Positions 18,888 through 40,389 of a stretch of 64,000 nt of DNA are shown here, piece by piece; position 1 is the first letter of the stretch, and each line of letters opens with the position of its first letter. The stretch covers positions 744,001 to 808,000 of the forward strand of contig NZ_BMVK01000001.1 in the NCBI RefSeq assembly GCF_014650675.1. Reading direction: 5' to 3'. The notes beneath the pieces are model-generated. The model saw only the letters and a program-made list of their open reading frames with translations, made no database searches and was not told the DNA's origin. Position numbers and translations under genes: made by a program. This DNA comes from Streptomyces anulatus. GTDB lineage: Bacteria; Actinomycetota; Actinomycetes; Streptomycetales; Streptomycetaceae.

Positions 18888-19206
18888 GCTGATCCCCGTT
18901 CGATGGACGCGGTATCGATGACGGCCCGACCGTACGCGCTCGGGCCGGATGGCCGCAGAAACCCATCGAGAGATTTCGTGATTCCGTCCGTGGCTCTGTG
19001 TCGTTCTGCGGGCGATACAGGCGGCACAACACCATGGGTGTGATTTCCCTGTGTGGGATACGCCCCGTTTACCCCCGGTCGTCCGGCGCCGACGTGTGCC
19101 CACCGGGACTGCGGGAACCTCCTGTCAACGCCTTATCGAATTATTTTGATTTCAATTCCCCGATCAGGGACGAACCGGGACACAGGGTGAAATCCCTGCT
19201 GTTCCG
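18888..19206. other. Intergenic region upstream of hmaS
   Basis: These 319 bp between the membrane-protein stop and hmaS start have clearly lower GC than the surroundings, with A/T stretches around 18850-18870 and 19135-19165. They probably hold the promoter for the hmaS-hmo/hpgT operon. I see no coding frame with a ribosome binding site and no strong hairpin. Confidence 0.5.
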
Positions 19207-19935
19207 TCAGATCACCGCGAATTCCCATCCCATCACGATGAGCAGGGTTCCGTAGAGGAACAGCGCGAGCGCGGAGACCAGCATCACCGTGCCCACGATC
19301 CGTACGGCACGCCGCGAGACCCCGCTGTCGCGGGCGTACTGAAGACCCGACAGCACCAGGCACGCACCCATCGCCAGGAACCACGGTTCGTAGAAGAAGA
19401 TCTCCCACAGGTCGCCCGCGACCCGGTCGCGGGTGACCCAGGCCTCGGAGATCTCGACGGTGATGACGCCCGTCAGGTCGAGGATCTTGGTCAGCGTCCC
19501 GGTCATCCAGTGGCCGATCGCGTACGTTCCGCCGAAGAGCGCGGGGGCCAGCACCACCGCCCTGACCAGTCCGTGGGGCGCCTCGGTTCCGCCGACCCGC
19601 GGAACCCAGCGGGGAAAGACGCGGAACTGCCGATGGGCGAGCACCAGACAGGCGCCGGCGCCCACCAGAATGACCAGACCGGTGAGGTAGCTCACCATCT
19701 GGAGTGTGGCGACGTACTGTTCGGAGACCTTTCCCGCCACACCGATCTCACCGCCCGCCGCGTGGTAGAAGCGGACCAGAACGGCGTAGCCGACCCCCAG
19801 CGCGAAGCCCCAGCCGCCCGCGGCCGACCAGTTCCGGACCTGGTTCCGGCCGGCGGGGGGCGCATCCGGGTCGCGGGATTCCTCGGCTTCGGCCGCCGCG
19901 GGCGTCTCACGCATATCTGACAACGGTTGCTCCAT
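19207..19935 (-). CDS. Integral membrane protein of unknown function
   Basis: A 242-aa protein with a charged cytoplasmic-type N-terminus (about 35 residues) and four to five hydrophobic segments (about 43-62, 80-105, 125-150, 180-200 and 215-240). No transporter motif, ATPase domain or catalytic motif is recognised. It lies between the hydroxyphenylglycine genes and the divergent NRPS gene, so a link with the peptide (immunity, export or membrane-bound tailoring) is possible but only positional. ATG at 19935 is taken as start; no strong ribosome binding site is seen, and a second ATG at 19914 is possible. Antisense frames across this region are shadows. Confidence 0.6.
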   Translation of the reverse strand: MEQPLSDMRETPAAAEAEESRDPDAPPAGRNQVRNWSAAGGWGFALGVGYAVLVRFYHAAGGEIGVAGKVSEQYVATLQMVSYLTGLVILVGAGACLVLAHRQFRVFPRWVPRVGGTEAPHGLVRAVVLAPALFGGTYAIGHWMTGTLTKILDLTGVITVEISEAWVTRDRVAGDLWEIFFYEPWFLAMGACLVLSGLQYARDSGVSRRAVRIVGTVMLVSALALFLYGTLLIVMGWEFAVI

Positions 19936-20265
19936 GTGATCGCGGATTGCTGCCCCCTGTCGACCGCTCAGTTCTCGAGATCGGCCGCCGCCCAGCCTAC
20001 TGGCGTACTTCTGTGGCCGTTCGGCTCTTTCCGACACCGGGCCCCTTATACGGAATTCACGCATCCATTTCCTTCCGCCGCAGGGCGGCCACCTCTTCTT
20101 CGAGGGGTATTTCCACAGGCCCGCAGGGGCGTACTCAATTCTTTGCACTGTCGTTGTCACCCCCGGAGTCGGTCGGGCAGGCTGCGGGCGGCGATGTATG
20201 TGTAGCCGACGGTCTCCTTTCCTGCGCCTGCCCTCGGGGCCGACGATCGAGTGTGGAGTGAGTGC
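19936..20265. promoter_or_regulatory. Divergent promoter region of the NRPS gene
   Basis: These 330 bp separate the membrane-protein gene and the NRPS gene, which are divergent. The segment is less GC-rich than the coding DNA. No operator dyad longer than about 7 bp was seen, and there is no cluster regulator gene in the window. Confidence 0.45.
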
Positions 20266-33108
<12,843 letters not shown>

Positions 33109-33173
33109 CCCGACCCCCGCACCGCGCCTCCGGACGTCGCGTCCCGCGCGGAACGATCAACGAGAGGAGAGCC

Positions 33174-33515
33174 ATGACCGCTGCATCTGCAGCATCCGTC
33201 GCGGTCACGCACCGGGCGAGCCTGGAGCCCCTGTTCGCCGACGACTGTGCCGACTTCCCCCTGCTGCCCGGGGTCAGCGTGCTGGAGTACGCCCGCACGA
33301 CGGCCGAAGCGCATCTGCCCGCCGAGGGCCTGCGGCTCCGTGCGGTGGACCGGGTGCGGTTCACCGGCGTGGCGTTTCCCGGGGAGGAGCTGACCGTCGA
33401 ACTGGAGTGGACGCCGGTGGGTGAGGACGAGTGGGCCTGCGTGGCCGTCGTGAGCACCGTCCGGGGGAAGGCGTCGTCCGCCCGCCTGCGCTACGTCGGG
33501 GAGGCCGGCCGGTGA
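33174..33515 (+). CDS. Small hot-dog-fold (FabZ/FabA-like) protein, probably degenerate
   Basis: A 113-aa single hot-dog protein. It keeps the PG-x4-E element of 3-hydroxyacyl-ACP dehydratases (LPGVSVLEYART, with the Glu in place of the catalytic acid) and the strand VRFTGVAFPGEELTVELEW. The His of the family's HFPG motif is missing: the segment before LPG reads DDCADFP. So dehydration by this protein alone is doubtful; it may be a structural half, a thioesterase-like or ACP-binding protein. ATG at 33174 is preceded by AGGAGA. It follows the NRPS by 65 bp in the same direction and overlaps the next hot-dog gene (GTGA), so both are probably in the NRPS operon. Confidence 0.68.
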   Translation: MTAASAASVAVTHRASLEPLFADDCADFPLLPGVSVLEYARTTAEAHLPAEGLRLRAVDRVRFTGVAFPGEELTVELEWTPVGEDEWACVAVVSTVRGKASSARLRYVGEAGR

Positions 33516-34030
33516 TCGAGCTGGACGGGGTACGCCGGCTGCTCGCGCCCCGCCGGCCGATGACCCTCGTGGACCGGGTGCTGGAGGTCGTGCCGGGCGA
33601 GCGGATCGTCGCGGTGAAGGCCGTCACCGGCAACGAGCCGTGGTATGCGCGGATGCCCGAGGACACTCCCGCCGGACAACTCGCTTATCCGCCCACCCTG
33701 TTGATCGAGTCATGGGGACAGGCCGCCGGGATCCTGGCCGACCTGAGCCACGAGGGTCCCAAGGGGGTGCTGCTGCTCGCCGGCGCGGCCGACGTGGAGT
33801 TCCACCGCCCGGTCCTGCCCGGCGTGCTGCTGAAGCATCGGGTGAGACTCGTGCGGATCGTCAGGGAACTCGTGGGCTTCGAGGGAGAGATCCTGGTGGA
33901 CGGCGAGGCCGTGGCGTCGATCGGGCAGCTGACGATGGCCTACAGGCCCGATGACGTGCTCCGGCAGTCCGGCCCGACGGCCCCGGCAGCCACTACGGCC
34001 ACGGACCGGCCCGGCGAGCCCGCGGCCTGA
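33512..34030 (+). CDS. Second FabZ-like hot-dog protein
   Basis: A 172-aa hot-dog protein more clearly like FabZ: PMTLVDRVLEVVPGERIVAVKAVTGNEPWYA, then LIESWGQAAGILA, which keeps the catalytic-Glu helix. The expected GHFPGHPxMPG is replaced by MPEDTPAGQLAYPP, so the catalytic His is absent. The C-terminal 25 residues are Ala/Thr-rich and disordered-looking. The GTG start overlaps the preceding hot-dog gene by four bases, suggesting equimolar synthesis and a heteromeric complex in which each chain is incomplete. The likely partner is the acyl carrier protein encoded convergently at 34247. Confidence 0.72.
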   Translation: MIELDGVRRLLAPRRPMTLVDRVLEVVPGERIVAVKAVTGNEPWYARMPEDTPAGQLAYPPTLLIESWGQAAGILADLSHEGPKGVLLLAGAADVEFHRPVLPGVLLKHRVRLVRIVRELVGFEGEILVDGEAVASIGQLTMAYRPDDVLRQSGPTAPAATTATDRPGEPAA

Positions 34031-34060
34031 AAGCCGGGAAACGGAACCCGGAACACATTC

Positions 34061-34087
34061 GGGGCGGCCACCGGCGCCGGCCGCCCC
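34061..34087. terminator. Hairpin after the NRPS operon
   Basis: GGGGCGGCC (34061-34069) and GGCCGCCCC (34079-34087) form a perfect 9-bp GC stem with a 9-nt loop, 30 nt after the second hot-dog gene and before the convergent ACP gene. Confidence 0.6.
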
Positions 34088-34246
34088 GGACGTTCCACCA
34101 GGCCGACGGGAATCGCCGGCCAGAACGGAACGCCGACCCGCATCCGTTAAATGAGGACGATCCGGGTGACTTTCCATGGAACAACATCAAGGAATTCGCT
34201 CTGGAGCGAGCGGTACCGCAGTCAGCTCAGCCGTGGGGAGCCGCCC

Positions 34247-34492
34247 TCAGGCAAGCTTCGCCGACAGCAGGTCGTAGGTGCCGCGCAGGCAGGTGAGCTG
34301 CCCGAACTCGGACTCGTGCAGCTTCACGCCGTACTTCTTCTCCAGGACGATCACGATCTCCAGGGCCAGCAACGAGTCGACCTTGAGGTGCCGCACGAAG
34401 TCGGCGTCGTCGGTGACCGCCGACGGCTCGACGTCCATGGCCCGGGCAAGAGTTCCGCGGAGATCTTCCTTGTCCAGCACGGCAGTCGTCAT
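34247..34492 (-). CDS. Stand-alone acyl carrier protein
   Basis: An 81-aa carrier protein with the phosphopantetheine site in LKVDSLLALEIVIVLEKKYGV (Ser in the DSL motif) and the four-helix acidic character of type II ACPs. It is not a peptidyl carrier protein of the LGG(H/D)S type. The ATG at 34492 has AGAGG 7 nt upstream; a GTG at 34498 would be too close to it. It converges on the hot-dog pair and lies about 1.1 kb from the NRPS end. It probably carries an acyl group acted on by those proteins and perhaps offered to the NRPS starter C domain; this is inference. No ketosynthase or acyl-ACP ligase is in the window. Confidence 0.85.
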   Translation of the reverse strand: MTTAVLDKEDLRGTLARAMDVEPSAVTDDADFVRHLKVDSLLALEIVIVLEKKYGVKLHESEFGQLTCLRGTYDLLSAKLA

Positions 34493-34761
34493 GATCACGC
34501 CTCTTTCTCCGGATACCCGTCGACAGCTCGTCAGGGGTAGGACAGATGGGGCCTCAGCGTAGAGGGAAACGGCCCGGCCGAAGGAATTGCATTCAATAAA
34601 CGAAAGCGATGCCGTGCCTCTCCGAGGGCCGTCCTCCGACGAGAGCCGTCCACCCGTGATGTCGCCTCCGGGGCGGGCCGCAGCGACCGGCGGGGCGCGG
34701 CGGCCGCACGGTCGAGCGTGCCTAACGTACGAGGCAGCGCACTGTCTGCCCGGGAGGTTCC

Positions 34762-35886
34762 GTGCCCCGTAAACATCTGATGAAGCTCGCTCGTCCCGGC
34801 GAGGCCATCGAACCGCCGCGCGACACCGAGGTCGTGATCGCCGTAGCGGTGGTGACCGTCCTGGTGCTGGCCCTCGGAGCCCTGTCGGAGTCCCTGGTGT
34901 GGCTTCTCGGGCTCCTCGTGTTCCTGCCGGGGGCGGCGTCCGCCCTGTGCACCGTGCGCCAGACGACGTTCGTGTCCGCCTGGACCGTGGCCGTGGTCAT
35001 CGTCACCGTGGTTCTCCGCGACGGTGACGGACTGCCGTGGCTCGACAGGATCCTCATGATGCTCCTCACCCTCGCCCTGGGTGCGGCCTCCGTCTACGGG
35101 TGCCACCGTCGGATCGGCCGTGAGCAGGAGATGCTGCGGATTCGTTCCACCGCCGCCGCCATGCAGCGCCACATCCTGCGCCCCCTCCCCATGCTCACCG
35201 ACGACGTCCTGGTCGACGGCGTGTACGAGCCCGTGCAGGAGGACCGGCTCGTCGGCGGCGACATCTACGACGTCGTCACGTCTCCCTGGGGAACACGGGT
35301 ACTGATCGGCGATGTCCAGGGCAAGGGCCTGCCGGCGGTCGGCGCCGCCTTCGCCGTCATCGGCGCCTTCCGCGCGACGGCCCACCGGGAGCCCACCCTG
35401 ACCGCGCTGGTCGATGCCCTGGACGCCTCTGTCGTACGGCACAACTCCTACGCGGCACAGACCGGCGACGACGAACGTTTCGTCACCGCGCTCATCGTCA
35501 ACGTCGACGCGCACGAGGAGGTTCAGGCCATCAACTGCGGACACGTTCTGCCGCAGGTACTCAGGGACTCCGGCGTCATCACGCCGGCGCTCACCTCCGG
35601 CGTACCCCTCGGCCTCGCCGAACTCGCCGCCGAACCCGCCACCGTGGACTGGTTCGCCTTCCCGCCCGGCGCGACGCTCCTGCTGACCACGGACGGGCTC
35701 ACCGAGACGCGGGCTGCCGACGGCGCGTTCTACCCCGTCGCAGAAAGCCTCGCCCAGCGCGTCTCGCTCGCTCCCACCGACCTGCCGCGGGCTCTCTATG
35801 ACGACGCGCGCACGTTCGCCGGGAAGGAGGACCGGCACGATGACGTGGCCATCCTGTCCGTGCGACGATCGCCCTACCGCTTGTGA
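34762..35886 (+). CDS. Membrane-anchored PP2C/SpoIIE-family serine phosphatase
   Basis: A 374-aa protein: about four hydrophobic segments in residues 25-120, then a cytoplasmic SpoIIE-type phosphatase domain (about 140-370). Metal-binding motifs are visible: VGGDIYDVV, LIGDVQGKGLPA, LLLTTDGLTETR and HDDVAILSV. Such phosphatases act on anti-sigma-factor antagonists in Streptomyces stress and development pathways; no partner gene is adjacent, so the target is unknown. The GTG start has GGGAGG close upstream. It is monocistronic and ends in a strong terminator. Confidence 0.88.
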   Translation: MPRKHLMKLARPGEAIEPPRDTEVVIAVAVVTVLVLALGALSESLVWLLGLLVFLPGAASALCTVRQTTFVSAWTVAVVIVTVVLRDGDGLPWLDRILMMLLTLALGAASVYGCHRRIGREQEMLRIRSTAAAMQRHILRPLPMLTDDVLVDGVYEPVQEDRLVGGDIYDVVTSPWGTRVLIGDVQGKGLPAVGAAFAVIGAFRATAHREPTLTALVDALDASVVRHNSYAAQTGDDERFVTALIVNVDAHEEVQAINCGHVLPQVLRDSGVITPALTSGVPLGLAELAAEPATVDWFAFPPGATLLLTTDGLTETRAADGAFYPVAESLAQRVSLAPTDLPRALYDDARTFAGKEDRHDDVAILSVRRSPYRL

Positions 35887-35953
35887 CCACGAGCCACTCG
35901 ATCGGCGCACGGAACCGAAGACCCGGCCATGACCGGCACGAGGCGCTTGCCGA

Positions 35954-35997
35954 AAACGCGGAGAGGCCCCCACCTGCATGGGGGCCTCTCCGCGTTT
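35954..35997. terminator. Terminator with 19-bp perfect stem
   Basis: AAACGCGGAGAGGCCCCCA (35954-35972) pairs with 35979-35997, loop CCTGCA. It lies between the phosphatase and the convergent tRNA gene and is symmetric enough to stop transcription from both sides. Confidence 0.85.
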
Positions 35998-36033
35998 CGG
36001 CAGGCCAGAACGATTCTGCCTGGGGACGCTCGG

Positions 36034-36107
36034 TGGGGCGGGTGGGACTCGAACCCACGGCCGACGGATTATGAGTCCGCTGCTCTAACCGGCTGAGCTA
36101 CCGCCCC
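36034..36107 (-). tRNA. tRNA with CAU anticodon (Ile2 or elongator Met)
   Basis: A 74-nt cloverleaf on the minus strand: acceptor GGGGCGG/CCGCCCC, D-arm AGCTCAGCCGGTTAGAGC, anticodon loop CTCATAA (CAT at 36071-36073) and T-loop GGTTCGAGTCC. CCA is not fully encoded. A CAU anticodon may be elongator Met or, after lysidine modification, Ile2. The acceptor stem differs from the Met tRNA I recall for Streptomyces, which slightly favours Ile2. Confidence 0.9.
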
Positions 36108-36341
36108 GTTTCGGCGTGGCGCGTACAAGTGTGCGCACCGTCTGCCGCAGCATAGCCGGTCATACGATCTCTCGCTTCGGATGGCCGGCTTCACCTGATC
36201 TTGAGGACGGCGCTGCGTGCTGCCCGGTTGCAGGCGAGATCAAGGAGACCCGAAAGAGTCACTCGGAGGGCCCTCGGGCGCCCCGGGAAGACCTCGGCCG
36301 GGCACGCGAAAGAGGACCCCGAAGGGCCCTCTTCCGTTCCG

Positions 36342-36414
36342 CTCCCCCGACTGGACTCGAACCAGTAACCCTCCGGTTAACAGCCGAATGCTCTGCCAAT
36401 TGAGCTACAGGGGA
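36342..36414 (-). tRNA. tRNA-Asn (GUU)
   Basis: A 73-nt cloverleaf: acceptor TCCCCTG/CGGGGGA, D-arm AGCTCAATTGGCAGAGC, anticodon loop CTGTTAA (GTT), T-arm CTGGTTCGAGTCCAG. It is the downstream member of a tandem pair; the two copies are separated by 5 nt and differ mainly in the anticodon stem. Confidence 0.95.
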
Positions 36415-36419
36415 TCGCG

Positions 36420-36492
36420 CTCCCCCGACTGGACTCGAACCAGTAACCTGCCGGTTAACAGCCGGCTGCTCTGCCAATTGAGCTACAGGGGA
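36420..36492 (-). tRNA. tRNA-Asn (GUU), second copy
   Basis: A 73-nt cloverleaf, identical to the neighbouring tRNA-Asn in acceptor, D and T arms, with anticodon stem GCCGGCTGTTAACCGGC. It must be transcribed first, as the pair reads leftward; the two are probably cut from one precursor. Confidence 0.95.
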
Positions 36493-36674
36493 TTGCTGCG
36501 TCGCTGCGAAATCTTACCTGCCTGGCGGCTGCCGGGCGGCGCGCGTTCGCTGCGACACATACATTAGCGCAAGCAGGGGGGTGCTCCGCCAATCGGTATC
36601 GCCCGGGGTGATCTCGGGTGCTCGCGGGTAGGCGGGCTGCACACGTCGCACCAAGCGTAGGAAGGGTGGCAGCC

Positions 36675-36980
36675 ATGCGGTACCGGCTCACGTTCATCGC
36701 CGGAGTGGCCCTCGGTTACGTGCTCGGCACGCGAGCCGGGCGCGAGCGTTACGAGCAGTTGAAGAAGTCGGCCCGGCAGTTCACGGAGAACCCCGCCGTG
36801 CGCAACGCCGCCGAGAGTGCCGCGCACAGCGGACGGGACTTCGCGGGCAAGGCGTACCACTCGGTCAGCGAGAAGGTCGGGGACAAGGTGCCCGCCTCCG
36901 TCGCCGAGCGGGTCCGGTCGCTGCGGGACCGCAGCAGCCAGAACGGCTTCGAGGACGACTGGGGGACCACCAACACCTAG
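36675..36980 (+). CDS. YtxH-like small membrane protein
   Basis: A 101-aa protein with one N-terminal hydrophobic segment containing small residues (RLTFIAGVALGYVLGTRAGRE), the typical YtxH/gas-vesicle-GvpP-like start, followed by a charged helical tail (about residues 27-80). Related Streptomyces proteins are poorly characterised envelope or stress proteins. ATG at 36675 is supported by GAAGGGTGG upstream. It stands alone between tRNA genes and the FGGY kinase. Confidence 0.75.
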   Translation: MRYRLTFIAGVALGYVLGTRAGRERYEQLKKSARQFTENPAVRNAAESAAHSGRDFAGKAYHSVSEKVGDKVPASVAERVRSLRDRSSQNGFEDDWGTTNT

Positions 36981-37046
36981 GACCCGGGGTCCTGCCGCGT
37001 ACGGCGGCGGTTACCGGTAAGTCGCGGGGTGCGGCAGAATCTCCCC

Positions 37047-38498
37047 ATGGGCATAGTCGCGGGGTTGGACAGTTCTTCCGCCTTCACTCACATCGTCGTC
37101 TGTGACACGGAATCGGGCGCCGTGCTCCGGGAGGGGTACGCCGCTCATCCGGTCGAGGCCAAGGCCACCGAGGTCGATCCGCAGGCCTGGCTGCTCTCGC
37201 TCGGCAAGGCGGCCTCCGGCGGGCTGCTCGAAGGCGTGCAGGCCATCGGGGTCTCGGCGCAGCAGCACGGACTGGTGCCGCTGGACCAGCAGGGCAACCT
37301 CGTGCGCCCGGCCCTGCTCGGCAATGACCGGCGGGCCCAGGTGGCCGCGGCCGATCTCGTCGACGCGCTGGGCGGGCGGGGGGCCTGGGCGGAAGCCGTC
37401 GGGGCTGTTCCGGGGGCCGCGCAGCCGGTGGCGAAGCTGCGCTGGCTGGCGCGGACCGAGCCGGAGAACGCCCAGCGGGTGGCCGCCGTCCTCCAGCCGC
37501 ACGACTGGCTCGTGTGGCAGTTGCTGGGCCGGCCCGCCCGGCGGACCACGGACCGGGGCGCGGCCTCGGGCACCGGGTACTGGTCGGCCGGGTCCGCTTC
37601 GTACCGGCCCGACCTGGTCGAGCTGGCCCTCGGCCACTCCGCCGGGCTGCCCGAGGTGCTCGGCCCCGCCGACTCGGCCGGGATGACGCCCGAAGGGCTG
37701 CTGATCTCCGCGGGCACCGGCGAGACCATGGCCGCGGCCTTCGGGCTCGGGGTCGCGGTGGGCGACGCGGTGGTGTCGCTGGGGGCCTCCGGGTCCGTGA
37801 TGGCGGTGCACCACGAGGCGCTCGCCGACCCGAGCGGGATGATCACCTCGTTCGCCGACGCCACCGGGATGCATCTGCCGGTGGTGCACCTCTCCAATGC
37901 CGTGCGTGCGCTGCGCGGGACCGCCGAGATGCTGGGCGTGGAGGGGATCGAAGAGCTTTCGGCCCTGGCGCTGAAGTCGACGCCCGGAGCCTCCGGCCTG
38001 GTGCTGCTGCCGTATCTGGAGGGCGAGCGCACCCCGCAGCTCCCGCACACCGCGGGCACCCTGAGCGGGCTGCGGCGCGAGTCGATGAAGCCGGAGCATC
38101 TGGCGCGGGCCGCGTTCGAGGGGATGCTGTGCTCGCTGGCCGACGCCCTCGACGTACTGCGTGGGCGGGGGGTGGAGGTGCGGCGCGTCTTCCTGCTCGG
38201 CGCCGCCGCCGAGCTGCCCGCCGTACAGGCCCTGGCTCCGGCGGTGTTCGGCACCCAGGTCGTGGTGCCGCAGCCCGCCCAGTACGCGGCGATCGGCGCG
38301 GCCCGGCAGGCGGCCTGGGCGCTCGGGGTCTCGCAGGGCTCCCTCGACCCGCGCACTCCCCCGGCCTGGCAGGGCGCGGCGGCCCAGGTGCTGGAGCCCG
38401 GCGACGAGCTGGCGGTCGGCGGTGCGGTGCGTCAGCAGTACGCGGCGACCCGGGACCAGATTCACCCCGGGGCCTTCGGTGGAGCACACCCGGAGTGA
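37047..38498 (+). CDS. FGGY-family carbohydrate kinase, xylulokinase-like
   Basis: A 483-aa ATP-dependent sugar kinase of two actin-like domains. It begins IVAGLDSSSAFTHIVVCDTESG (phosphate-1 loop) and contains VSAQQHGLVPLD (xylulokinases have a similar QMHG), PVAKLRWLARTEPENA, ISAGTGETMAAAFG and LLPYLEGERTPQLPHT. Xylulokinase is the closest fit, yet the substrate cannot be fixed and no pentose isomerase or transporter is adjacent. ATG at 37047 gives the usual family N-terminus; a GTG at 37029 is possible, and neither has a clear ribosome binding site. Confidence 0.82.
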   Translation: MGIVAGLDSSSAFTHIVVCDTESGAVLREGYAAHPVEAKATEVDPQAWLLSLGKAASGGLLEGVQAIGVSAQQHGLVPLDQQGNLVRPALLGNDRRAQVAAADLVDALGGRGAWAEAVGAVPGAAQPVAKLRWLARTEPENAQRVAAVLQPHDWLVWQLLGRPARRTTDRGAASGTGYWSAGSASYRPDLVELALGHSAGLPEVLGPADSAGMTPEGLLISAGTGETMAAAFGLGVAVGDAVVSLGASGSVMAVHHEALADPSGMITSFADATGMHLPVVHLSNAVRALRGTAEMLGVEGIEELSALALKSTPGASGLVLLPYLEGERTPQLPHTAGTLSGLRRESMKPEHLARAAFEGMLCSLADALDVLRGRGVEVRRVFLLGAAAELPAVQALAPAVFGTQVVVPQPAQYAAIGAARQAAWALGVSQGSLDPRTPPAWQGAAAQVLEPGDELAVGGAVRQQYAATRDQIHPGAFGGAHPE

Positions 38499-38655
38499 GC
38501 CCGGGCGGGGGCGCGGGTCCGTGACGCCGGAGCGCGTGGGGCTTCCCCGCGCGCTCCAGGTTTGACCTGGGCTTGGCGAAAAAGGTTCGCCCTCGGAGTA
38601 CGGCGTACGCGAAACTGGGGCGGCCTCTGCCTCCCGCCGATTCCGAGAGACCCGC

Positions 38656-40389
38656 GTGCTCATAAAACTCCTGCGGGCCCATCTGGGCCCGTACAAGAAA
38701 CCCATCGTGCTGCTGGTGTTCCTCCAGCTGCTCCAGACCTGCGCCACGCTGTATCTGCCCAGCCTGAACGCCGACATCATCGACAACGGTGTCGTCTCGG
38801 GCGACACCGGCTACATCCTGGAGTTCGGCGGTCTCATGATCGCCGTCAGTGTCGTTCAGGTGCTCTGCAACGTGGGTGCCGTGTACTACGGGGCCCGGAC
38901 CGCCTCCGCCCTCGGGCGCGATGTGCGGGCCGCCGTCTTCGACCGGGTGCAGTCCTTCTCGGCCCGTGAGCTGGGGCGTTTCGGGGCGCCCTCGCTGATC
39001 ACCCGGACCACCAACGACGTCCAGCAGATCCAGATGCTGGTGCTGCTGGCGTTCACCCTGATGGTGTCGGCCCCGATCATGTGCGTCGGCGGCATCATCA
39101 TGGCGCTCGGCCAGGACGTGCCGCTCTCCGCGGTGCTGCTGGCGGTCGTGCCGGTGCTCGGTGTCTCGGTCGGACTCATCGTGAAGAGGATGCGGCCGCT
39201 GTTCCGCACCATGCAGGAGCGGCTGGACGGGGTGAACCGGGTGCTGCGCGAGCAGATCACCGGCAACCGGGTCATCCGCGCCTTCGTCCGCGACGGGTAC
39301 GAGGAGGAGCGCTTCCGGGGTGCGAACACCGAGCTGACCGATGTGTCGGTGGCGACCGGGCGGCTGATGGCGCTGATGTTCCCGACCGTGATGACGGTGG
39401 TCAATCTGTCGTCGGTCGCGGTGGTGTGGTTCGGCGCGCACCGTATCGACAGCGGCGGGATGCAGATCGGCGCGCTGACGGCGTTCCTCGCCTATCTGAT
39501 GCAGATCGTGATGGCCGTGATGATGGCCACCTTCATGTTCATGATGGTGCCGCGCGCCGAGGTGTGCGCCGAGCGCATCGAGGAGGTGCTCGGGACCGAT
39601 TCGAGTGTCGTGCCGCCCGTCGCGCCGGTGACCGAGTTGCGGCGGCACGGGCATCTGGAGGTGCGGGGCGCCGAGTTCCGCTACCCGGGCGCGGAGGAGC
39701 CGGTGCTGCGGGCCGTGGAGCTGGTGGCCCGGCCCGGGGAGACCACCGCGGTCATCGGGTCGACGGGCAGCGGGAAGTCCACGCTGCTCGGGCTCGTACC
39801 CCGGCTGTTCGATGTGACGGACGGCGAGGTGCTGGTCGACGGCGAGGACGTGCGGACGCTGGATCCCGCGCTGCTGGCGAAGACGGTGTCGCTGGTGCCG
39901 CAGAAGCCGTACCTCTTCTCGGGGACGGTGGCGACGAACCTGCGGTACGGGAATCCGGACGCCACCGACGAGGAGCTGTGGCACGCGCTGGAGGTGGCGC
40001 AGGCCAAGGAGTTCGTCGAGGCGCTGGAACACGGGCTCGACGCGCCGATCGCGCAGGGCGGCACCAATGTGTCCGGCGGTCAGCGGCAGCGGCTCGCCAT
40101 CGCCCGGACGCTGGTGCAGCGCCCGGAGATCTATCTGTTCGACGACTCGTTCTCCGCGCTGGACTACGCGACCGACGCCGCGCTGCGGGCGGCGCTGGGG
40201 CGGGAGACGGCCGGGGCGACCGTGGTGATCGTGGCGCAGCGGGTGTCCACCATCCGTGACGCGGACCGGATCCTGGTGCTGGACGAGGGCCGGGTCGTGG
40301 GGACCGGCACCCATCACGAGCTGATGGACGGCAATGAAACATACCGGGAGATCGTGCTCTCCCAGCTGACGGAAGCGGAGGCCGCGTAA
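38656..40389 (+). CDS. Heterodimeric ABC exporter, half with degenerate Walker B
   Basis: A 577-aa half transporter: six-helix exporter domain (about residues 1-310) and nucleotide-binding domain (about 335-570). Walker A is GSTGSGKST and the signature is NVSGGQRQR. Walker B reads IYLFDDSFSALD, with Asp where the catalytic Glu normally sits. The partner encoded next has the normal Glu but an altered signature, so together they form one active and one degenerate ATP site, as in TM287/288- or BmrCD-type exporters. The substrate is unknown (drug or lipid export). Start GTG at 38656 with GAGAGA upstream. The stop overlaps the partner start by one base (TAATG). Confidence 0.9.
   Translation: MLIKLLRAHLGPYKKPIVLLVFLQLLQTCATLYLPSLNADIIDNGVVSGDTGYILEFGGLMIAVSVVQVLCNVGAVYYGARTASALGRDVRAAVFDRVQSFSARELGRFGAPSLITRTTNDVQQIQMLVLLAFTLMVSAPIMCVGGIIMALGQDVPLSAVLLAVVPVLGVSVGLIVKRMRPLFRTMQERLDGVNRVLREQITGNRVIRAFVRDGYEEERFRGANTELTDVSVATGRLMALMFPTVMTVVNLSSVAVVWFGAHRIDSGGMQIGALTAFLAYLMQIVMAVMMATFMFMMVPRAEVCAERIEEVLGTDSSVVPPVAPVTELRRHGHLEVRGAEFRYPGAEEPVLRAVELVARPGETTAVIGSTGSGKSTLLGLVPRLFDVTDGEVLVDGEDVRTLDPALLAKTVSLVPQKPYLFSGTVATNLRYGNPDATDEELWHALEVAQAKEFVEALEHGLDAPIAQGGTNVSGGQRQRLAIARTLVQRPEIYLFDDSFSALDYATDAALRAALGRETAGATVVIVAQRVSTIRDADRILVLDEGRVVGTGTHHELMDGNETYREIVLSQLTEAEAA

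Noticed and set aside
34247..34492. Carrier protein as a peptidyl carrier of the NRPS
   Set aside because: The site is VDSL within an acidic ACP helix, not LGG(H/D)S, so it was called an acyl carrier protein.
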